From NCBI GenBank assembly GCA_964030785.1, contig OZ034967.1:45134033-45198032 (forward strand): a DNA stretch of 64,000 nt, in the 5' to 3' direction. Positions 56,787-64,000 of this stretch are shown piece by piece. The position numbers were made by a program, and so were the translations under genes. Each line of letters starts with the position of its first letter. Position 1 is the stretch's first letter. The notes beneath the pieces were generated by a model. The model worked only from the letters and a program-made list of their open reading frames with translations. It searched no databases and was not told the DNA's origin. The DNA is from Siderastrea siderea. Lineage: Eukaryota; Cnidaria; Anthozoa; Scleractinia; Rhizangiidae.

Positions 56787-59700
56787 TCAAAAACTTTTCT
56801 TGGCGAGGAGGTGCAGAGTTGCATTGGGTACCAAACCACATTCGTGCAGAGTTGCTGTCGGATTGTCATAAACTTTATTGGGAAAGGATGTTTTGATGTC
56901 ATACGCAGGGGCATCTTTAGGTCTACAAGAATATAACACAGTAACATATTAGCACGAGGAGTAAATTCATATAATTGACGAACATTTAGTCATTTCACTA
57001 ATGTGTTAATGACTGATTTACTCTCTTTTAAGTAGTTTTAATTATTAGGGAAACCATTTAAAACTAGTAATTTACCACCAATTTAGGATGTCCGAAATTT
57101 CCCAAGTCTTGCTTAGGGACGTTTTATGCCCGAGAGAAAAAGGTCCGAAAGTTTTCGTCGTTAAAGTACCTCTCTGACATAATAGACAATGCCTACGCTA
57201 TCAGCCTCATAAGTCGACAATAAACTTAAACTGTATAGTTTTGTTCGTTTATTCACGTTTGGAGTATTATCCTCGGTATCAGATGAGATGTCATAAGCTT
57301 TTCCTTTCTATAACGTACCTTGCGGCGTCTAGGTGACTCCTAACATCTCCTATAGTGTCTGTGAACTTCATTTTTAAGATGTATGTCTAAATTGACAAAT
57401 ACATAGACGATGAGTCGTGCACGCGGAGTACACTAACGATTGAGAGAATACGTGGGTTCACACTAAGCACTCACATGCACTTGAAGTGCCGAGCCCACCT
57501 AATGTAACACTCAACTCGCCATGTTAAAATATAAAGGGTCTCTTAAAGGCGCAACGTCATAAAGGTTTTCTTGTGTTTCAGTAAAAATGTGGACACACAG
57601 TCAAACCAACATCCCGTAACCACCACTTTTCAAAATACCAAAATTATCCTAGTCAATTCACTTTAGTTGGAACCTCCCATAAGAGGCCACTTCCCGCAGA
57701 CGAACACCTCTCGTGTAGGCGACCATTTTAAGGCCTGACGGTTTGAAATTCTGTTTTTAACCTCCGGTTAGCGACCATTTAACACTTTATCTTGATCTCA
57801 CCACGGGGCATGGGTGCAAATTGAATTTCGCAACGCCTTACAACCCCGAGTAGCTATCACCAAACCTACCCCACACGCTGTATAAGGTATTTTATAAAGC
57901 AAACTGTTATCATTTCAGCAGTCATCCTGGCTGTATAATGTTTGAAAGTTTCAATTTTTTCAACCGCTAAACAGGTAGTACACAGCACTGTGGGTTAATG
58001 CAGGTTTTAAGCATGGAATTAGCCTATGAAACCACCATAAGCTGATTACCCGAAAATTAGACCCTTGTAGTCTAACATGAAGTGCTTCTACATTGTAGAC
58101 CTCTAACTGGACAAGATCAAGTGAATTTTCAAAGGAAGAACGCATCACAACCACTTTTTACCAATTTTAACTAAGAAAAAAGGGAAGAACCACCGACTTT
58201 TTCAAGTTGGAGTACATTTCTATCCCAGCCAGCCATAGCAAAACACATCAATAGCTTTTGCCCTCATTAGTTTTAGGCTTTCATCGATGCAAATAATATG
58301 TCTTTTGGCTTTTCAAACTGATGCCAAAAATCGCTGAGTTTCCCTTTAACGTTTCCAATCTTTAAAAATTTATTTACATTGTAGGTCAAAATGTGCGACT
58401 AACTGTGACGTTAAGCTCATACTGTTTTCTGATACAAGGTTGCTGGAATAGGCTAATACCGGCCAGGAAGTTAAGGGCGGCAAAACAAATGTAACTGTAG
58501 TGAGAGAAAACTTTTTCATTTTAGGGGAATTTTCAGATTTATAGCAAGCAACAGTTGACTCGACTTCCTTTTTCTTGACTATTTGTTCGTAGATAACTCA
58601 ACCTGGTGGAGCTAACTGATAATCTAATTACCATTTCTCCAGTCTCTGACTTTATTCTCAATGTAGAAATTTGAGTTGTACCCGACTGCGGCCTTGAACC
58701 ATCTGCACTCCTGTGAACCAGGATTAGAAAAGTACAAGGCGTCACTTTAAAACAAGGCCATGTGGTCCTTAATTTAAACAGCGGGTTCATGTCCTCACCT
58801 CGACTTTATATCTTGAAGAGCGGGTGTCTCGAGAACTTTGACATCTGAATGGCCCGCTCCACCCTGGTGACAATAGCAAGAAGAGAGATTATAACTTGGA
58901 TCAGGTAGCGTGCAGAATGGTTTTTAGAACATACATACACGCACTCACGCACGCACATACGTATACACACACACACATACTTTATTGGCTCGTTCTCTCG
59001 GGGTTTTTCAGAGTCAATGATATAAGATAAGATTAAAAATACACAAAAGCTAAAAGCACGAAGTCGTAAATAAATGTGACAATCATCAATAAAAGCCTAA
59101 CTAAAAGCAACATTCAAAAGCATTCGCCCAAGTCGACGCTTAAAATCAGTCACAGATTTGCTTAGTTTGAGTACAGGCTGTAATTCGTTCCACGGAGAGG
59201 TCGCTCTAAAAAAAACAGTGTTTTCCATTTACCATGTCCCTTTTAATCACATAAGGGAAGTTCAAAGTAACTGGCCCTGGCAGTTTGAAAGCTGTGTCAC
59301 ATATCAACCCACTAAAATGACCTATGCTAACTACGATTCTCCCAGTAGCACAGTGGTTAGAGCATCCGCCTAGTTTACGGAAGGACGTTGGTTCGATTCA
59401 CATTGAGGACTCAGAAAGGACTCAAAATTTTACTCTGTAGCCCACGCTCGCGCCAATTTGAGTCCTGTTTACTGCTTTCTGTTTATCATAGAGCTTGTAG
59501 GGTCAACTGACTAACAAGATTAAGTGGCAATTGATTCTGGAGTAGGACGACGAGGCATAAGCGTGTGATCGCATCGTTCTGTGACTTGGGACCAGCACAT
59601 TTTTGGAATCATTAGAAATGTTTTAAACGAATGTGTTCCGTTCATCTCTTCACTATGATCAGATCCTAGTTAAACAATAAGTGACAATCAGTAGCATTGT

Positions 59701-62700
59701 CATAGCTTAAAGTTTGTTTCAAGGGGGGTATTTTTAATTGCATCTTTTTGAAATATAAGGAAATTATCATAAACACTCCCGAAAACTATTTGACAACTTC
59801 ACAAACCTTGATAACATTTGCTACTCCAGATCGTACATCTATTATCTTGCCCTCTTTTATTACCGACTGCGGAAGACGGGATAAAAATTGGTCCACAGAC
59901 TGTTGCCTTTGTCCTACAAAAATCAAGAAACCAATGAGAGTTTTTATTGATATGCGTTACAGATGTAGAGGCGGGTAATGTCGATGTACTGCTGAAATAG
60001 ATCATAAACCAACTTAGCACAACTGCAAGGTGTGGTTTGATCTACGAAATCATAAAGGGACAAAATTAAAGACAAACGAACTTTTAGGAGAAGCTTATCC
60101 CAGAAGCAAGCATTTCTCCACACATTGATTATTCTCATCTTTTTAAGAGCACTTATCTGGTTGTCATAGCTTGCAGCTCAATTTTTCATGAGACTAAGTC
60201 AAAATTTGTTTTAGTTATTTTTGAGGCTAGATAACAAATGAAGCTTGCGTGCACTGCAAATTTTACTGTCACAATAAATGTTACTTTGACCAGACACAAT
60301 GCTTGCAATATTACAGGAAAATTGATAGTTTTATTTTAGATGTTATAGGAAGTTAAGATGTATCAGAGCCTGAGAAACTCAGTTAACTGACCAGTCAGGC
60401 TAATTGCCACATACATGACATCGTCTGCTGACGAAAAATGTTCCACTTGAGTCTAAAGTCGACCTCCAGTTGGGTTGTCCAAACGTCAGTCACTGGCAAC
60501 AGCCTATTAAACAAAACGTCCCGCCGGGTACAAAAGCCACCTGGCAATTTTCAACATCTTTTTGTCCGTCCACTTCTGTCTTACTAAATTTGTTTATTTT
60601 TGGGAAGAACTTGTACAATCTGTTGAATATCTGTATGAAATATATCAAACACGAGAAAGAGTGTTTCATCAGGATATCCGGCAAACACCAAGAAGTGGGT
60701 TGAATAAACGAGGCGCAGCCAAGTGTTTTTTTAACCGACTTCGAGGTGTTCGGATACCTGATGAAACACTCTTTCGAGTTTTGATATGGCTTCTCAAACC
60801 ATTCATAATTCTTGGAGAAATTCAAAGCAAAAGTTCGCAAAATTTGTGTCATCTAAGGAATGACACAAACCTGGTGGTTGGCTTTCCACCTTATGATTTT
60901 TAGCACTGTCCTCGTCATTAATCAGTGACTGTCCGGTACCAGGAAACAAAAGAGCTGTCCGTCTGTCTTCAAAAACCAGGTCTCTTTTGTCTTGGACCTG
61001 TACACGAAAACATAAAAAGACACATCCAAAAATGAATGAATGAACTTGAAGTCGTCGCAGACAAAAACTGAAAATTTCGACGTGAAAGAGACGTGAGTCC
61101 AGAACCTTTGCACTTCATCGCTGTGCCTAATGAAGCACTGAAAGCTAGGACTGTAACAAGTTCCAGTTTATAACTCTAAAAATGATGAAGGCGATGATGC
61201 ATACACGAAAGCAGACATACAATGTTTGTGCCGTACACAATTATAGAATTAGAAAAGTGTTCTTAATGGGTGTAAAGCAATGGTAGTGGTAAAGATCACT
61301 CAGATAGTAGAGGCACATAGATAGTAGACAGCAAACGCGAAAATGAGACGCACGAAAACTCGGCAGGAGAGATCACTACCCATTCACCGGTCTTCACGTA
61401 TATATCTTACATTCACTCTCAGACTAAATTGGAGCCTGGAACAGGGTCTGTTACATCTGTAGGGTTTTCAAGTTTGGCGCATTTACCTCGAAAGGAGTGC
61501 CGTCGGGATATCTGCCCTGTAATTCACTCGGAAAAAATCCATCCATTATGTCTTGCATGCATTGCTGTAAGAGATTAATGAAAAGGAATAGTTGCAAATT
61601 GTGCATCGTCCTTACAAAACCACCTCCCACCTCTCCCCCCCCCCCCCCCCCACCATTGTGTTGCTGCCTAATGTCTTGGAGATGTCTTGGTTTTATGTTT
61701 TTGTTACAGTTTTTAGTCTTGACCATGCACAAACAACAACAGGTTTTAAATTTTGCATGATCGAGCTACTAACTAAAAGTTAGTAACCAAGCTACGAACC
61801 AACTTAGTGTTAAGTCCCTTGAGTAACTATGTCCAGACTGTGCAATTCTCTGCGTAGTCAGCTTTTATGCGTAAAACAAAACTGTCCTGAGATACAAAAA
61901 AAGCCACTGACCTGAGTAAGAGGATCAGAATACGGTCTGAAGGGACCACCAAACATCAATATGCCATTGGCATATAAACTCAGCGGTACAGGATCACGAA
62001 CCTGTAGACAATAAAATCATTTGATGATAAATTAGTGAACATCCCCTGCTAACACCTGTACGTTCAAGCAAAACATACATGTATATTCGATCAGTCCGTC
62101 CAGAAATGTTACGCAGCCGGCGATTTTGTTGCATTCACTTGATTACACATGTACTTGCTTTACAAATGTAGGTAATTACCTCTAATGAGGCAATTACCAA
62201 TCACCAATTATTAAAGTGGCTATTAATTGAGTGCCAAAAGTAATTTACGTTTGTTTTGGTTTGCTTTAAAAACTAGCGCCATTTTTGCTACCCTGCGTAG
62301 CAAGCGTTTCCGTAGAGTTTTCCGTACGTTCCAAAGCATTTTTCACTTTATGATCACGCGAAAATGAGGAGAGCACAAAAAAGTGCGTGGTTTTGATTTC
62401 ACGACACTAAACTGAAAACCGCTCTAACAGATCTCCACTAACAAATTACCAGATTACTCTCTGAAATACTTGGTTAATAATTTAGTGGAGTCTCTTTGCA
62501 TACATGTAGGTAGGGGTGAGTGTCCGCAGAGGACTCCACGCGTAAACATTCCGACATGACCTGTTATTGTTAATCAATCAATCAATCAAACAATCAATCA
62601 GTCAATCAATCAATCAACCAAGCGATCGATCGATTAAACAATCAACCACCGATCGCTTATTTGCCGCTCTGAACATACCTTCAATCTGGCACCATCTTTA

Positions 62701-64000
62701 GTTCGTGCCACATCACTGCAGCCCTCCCCTGCCAGAATGTTCAGTTCCCTGATGTTCTCCAGCACAAGGTCAAAGTCCATTTTAAATTCACGTGTCGTAT
62801 TACCAACCAAAGAGGAATCTACAGTGACAACAACAACAACAACAACCTTGGTTTAAATAAAGAAATTGCAAAATTTGTGGTCAGCACTACAGATCTCCCT
62901 GTCTAGCTTTATTACGCATTTGAAAAACTTCTTTCAACTCAATTATTATGCAAGTATTTGCTAAGTGAGTCAAATCACAACAAGCAAGTCAAGCACATAT
63001 AAATAGTACTAATAAAAATGTTTTTTAATTACTGTAAGTTGACTTAGAAAAAGAAAGGTACTTTTTATTACAAAAGACACAACTGAGGGCTTGTGGTTGG
63101 TGCTTAAAATCTGGTTTTGATAATAAATGAATTTAATTTCTAAAAAAGTCTTATTTCCAGGTTGATTCAGAATCTAAGGATGATGCCAAACAAAGGCAGT
63201 TTACTTTCAATTTACTATCTAATTTGCATTTTATTTTGTAGTAACAGATTAAAGCTTAACCTACAAATGATAGGATTCTAATGCCAACAAGTTTTACATA
63301 GCTTTCCCTGTAAATCACAAAGTGAATTCTACAACACACATGCAGTTAAGGACGTTTGCGCCCAAAATCACCCCACATTCAGATTTTTTCCAAACTTTAG
63401 CTGCAGTTAGATCTAGGACGACCAACTCATGTCAGAAAAGCAAAAAAATTGGGGTCCACAGTGCTCATTTCGGAGATAAAGCATATTGTAAACATTGTGT
63501 TTTTAGAACCTTTGGTCATGTAAGGCAAAATCACCTTTCTTGCTACAAGGAATAAAATAAGTTACGTGGAGAATAAAAAGCAGAGAGCCAGTAGAGGAAG
63601 CGATTTATCGAAAAAAAAGAATAGGGTCACCGTACATTTAAGAGAGTTAAGCACGTTTATAGATACAAAAATACCCACCACCACATTTGTCTGTTAGTAT
63701 TTCCCACTCGGCGCACATGCTTGATGCATGATGTGGCACGACATTGTGATGTGAATTACGTGCGCAGTAAGGATACGCACAAACAATTAGCGCGAATGTC
63801 CTTAAAAGAGTTAACTAATCTGAGTAATTGATTAGCTGTTAAAGGGTTCTCATTATAAAAAGTAGATGTACAGTGCTGGGAGGATGAATAATTCATTTTA
63901 CCTGGTTTCCAAACTCCCTGCTGACTACTGAAAGAGCTGGGAGCTGAGGGTGGGGATTCTTCTAAAACATCATAATCTGAATCAGCAGCATCATCTCCAA
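56787..64000 (-). CDS. UBXN11: UBX domain-containing protein 11 (SEP + UBX), 3' part
   Basis: Ten exons in transcript order: 63902-64000 (5' end beyond the window), 62679-62818, 61912-62001, 61487-61564, 60871-60997, 59807-59913, 58799-58863, 58632-58710, 57319-57386 and 56787-56922. All phases close and give 328 residues plus stop. An acidic, Ser/Pro-rich linker (GDDAADSDYD) leads into the SEP domain (LYANGILMFGGPFRPYSDP, QCMQDIMDGFFPSELQGRYP, VQDKRDLVF), then SVDQFLSRLPQSVIKEGKII with IDVRSGV, then LETPALQDIKSR, and a UBX domain (TLRIKSETGEMTYILKMKF, TDTIGDVRSHLDAARPKDA, SFPNKVYDN, ECGLVPNATLHL). UBX proteins are p97/VCP adaptors; UBXN11 (socius) has been linked to Rnd GTPases. The p97-contact loop reads FPN where many UBX domains have FPR. 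Conservation is high, so the call is firm. Confidence 0.91.
57650..57830. repeat. Decayed repeat with CCTCCCATAAGAGGCCAC motif
   Basis: GGAACCTCCCATAAGAGGCC, CGAACACCTCTCG, GGCGACCATTT and CCTCCGGTTAGCGACCATTT are diverged iterations of one motif, in a UBXN11 intron. It resembles the motif-rich region at 18835-19325 in style only. Confidence 0.35.
58925..58982. repeat. CA-rich microsatellite
   Basis: Imperfect ACACGC, ACATAC and ACACAC units in a UBXN11 intron. Confidence 0.6.
59335..59440 (+). repeat. tRNA-like SINE fragment
   Basis: AGCACAGTGGTTAGAGCATC (A-box-like) and GTTGGTTCGATTCAC (B-box-like) are spaced as in a tRNA. The stems are poor, so it is a decayed SINE head in a UBXN11 intron. 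Confidence 0.45.
60635..60795. mobile_element. MITE with GAAAGAGTGTTTCATCAGG termini
   Basis: GAAAGAGTGTTTCATCAGG (60655) is inverted as CCTGATGAAACACTCTTTC (about 60757), and the outer sequences TATATCAAAC and GTTTTGATATGG also pair. It lies just downstream of UBXN11 exon 60871-60997. Open frames across it on both strands are artefacts. Confidence 0.7.
61637..61654. repeat. Poly-C tract
   Basis: A run of about 18 C in a UBXN11 intron close to the acceptor side of exon 61487-61564. Length is uncertain in any assembly. Confidence 0.7.
62571..62650. repeat. (TCAA)n microsatellite
   Basis: AATCAATCAATC units with variants (AACAATC, GATCGATCG), immediately downstream (in transcript sense) of UBXN11 exon 62679-62818. 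Confidence 0.7.

Noticed and set aside
60490..60903. Frames of 113-120 residues on both strands
   Set aside because: They cross a hairpin MITE and, on the plus strand, run antisense to a confirmed UBXN11 exon.
1..64000. CRISPR arrays, bacterial operons or phage
   Set aside because: No regularly spaced identical repeats with unique spacers, no ribosome-binding sites and clear spliceosomal introns; the DNA is eukaryotic.

Overview
The window reads as nuclear DNA of an anthozoan cnidarian, most likely a stony coral. It is AT-rich and intron-rich, with small exons bounded by GT/AG sites, no operons, and a dense load of short inverted-repeat elements and tRNA-derived SINEs. The recognisable proteins are a short-chain-collagen-C4-type protein (known from sponges and cnidarians) and three conserved metazoan genes. 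Exons were assembled by hand; for the four conserved genes every exon phase closes and the joined proteins run without stops.

Layout. 1-20 kb: few genes. Two minus-strand first exons (4902-5284 and 11349-11836) encode cytoplasmic tail, membrane anchor and coiled coil; the rest is repeats. 20.1-26.4 kb: a plus-strand gene for a membrane-anchored, furin-site-bearing short-chain collagen with five exons, one of whose introns appears to be GC-AG. 28.4-51.0 kb: minus-strand PUS7 (tRNA/mRNA pseudouridine synthase), six exons. Its last intron is about 16.5 kb (28678-45191) and contains, on the opposite strand, a tandem array of small two-exon genes for secreted proteins I cannot assign to any named family: three intact copies, one with its 3' end interrupted, and one relic. 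The array looks like an alternation of two subtypes (A and B), and one copy is a chimera. 51.1-56.1 kb: plus-strand quinone oxidoreductase of the TP53I3/PIG3 type, head-to-head with PUS7 with 124 bp between the start codons. 56.8-64 kb: minus-strand UBXN11 (SEP plus UBX domains), converging on the oxidoreductase gene across a large palindrome; its 5' end lies beyond the window.

How they relate. PUS7 and the oxidoreductase probably share a bidirectional promoter. The nested secreted-protein genes have their own conserved upstream block and signal-peptide exon, so they are probably transcribed independently of PUS7, antisense to its pre-mRNA. The collagen gene and the two isolated first exons share one design (type II anchor, coiled coil, phase-2 donor; two of the three also show a dibasic furin-like site) and may be related extracellular-matrix or cell-surface genes. 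Most of what remains is non-autonomous transposon debris; no intact transposase or reverse transcriptase was recognised.
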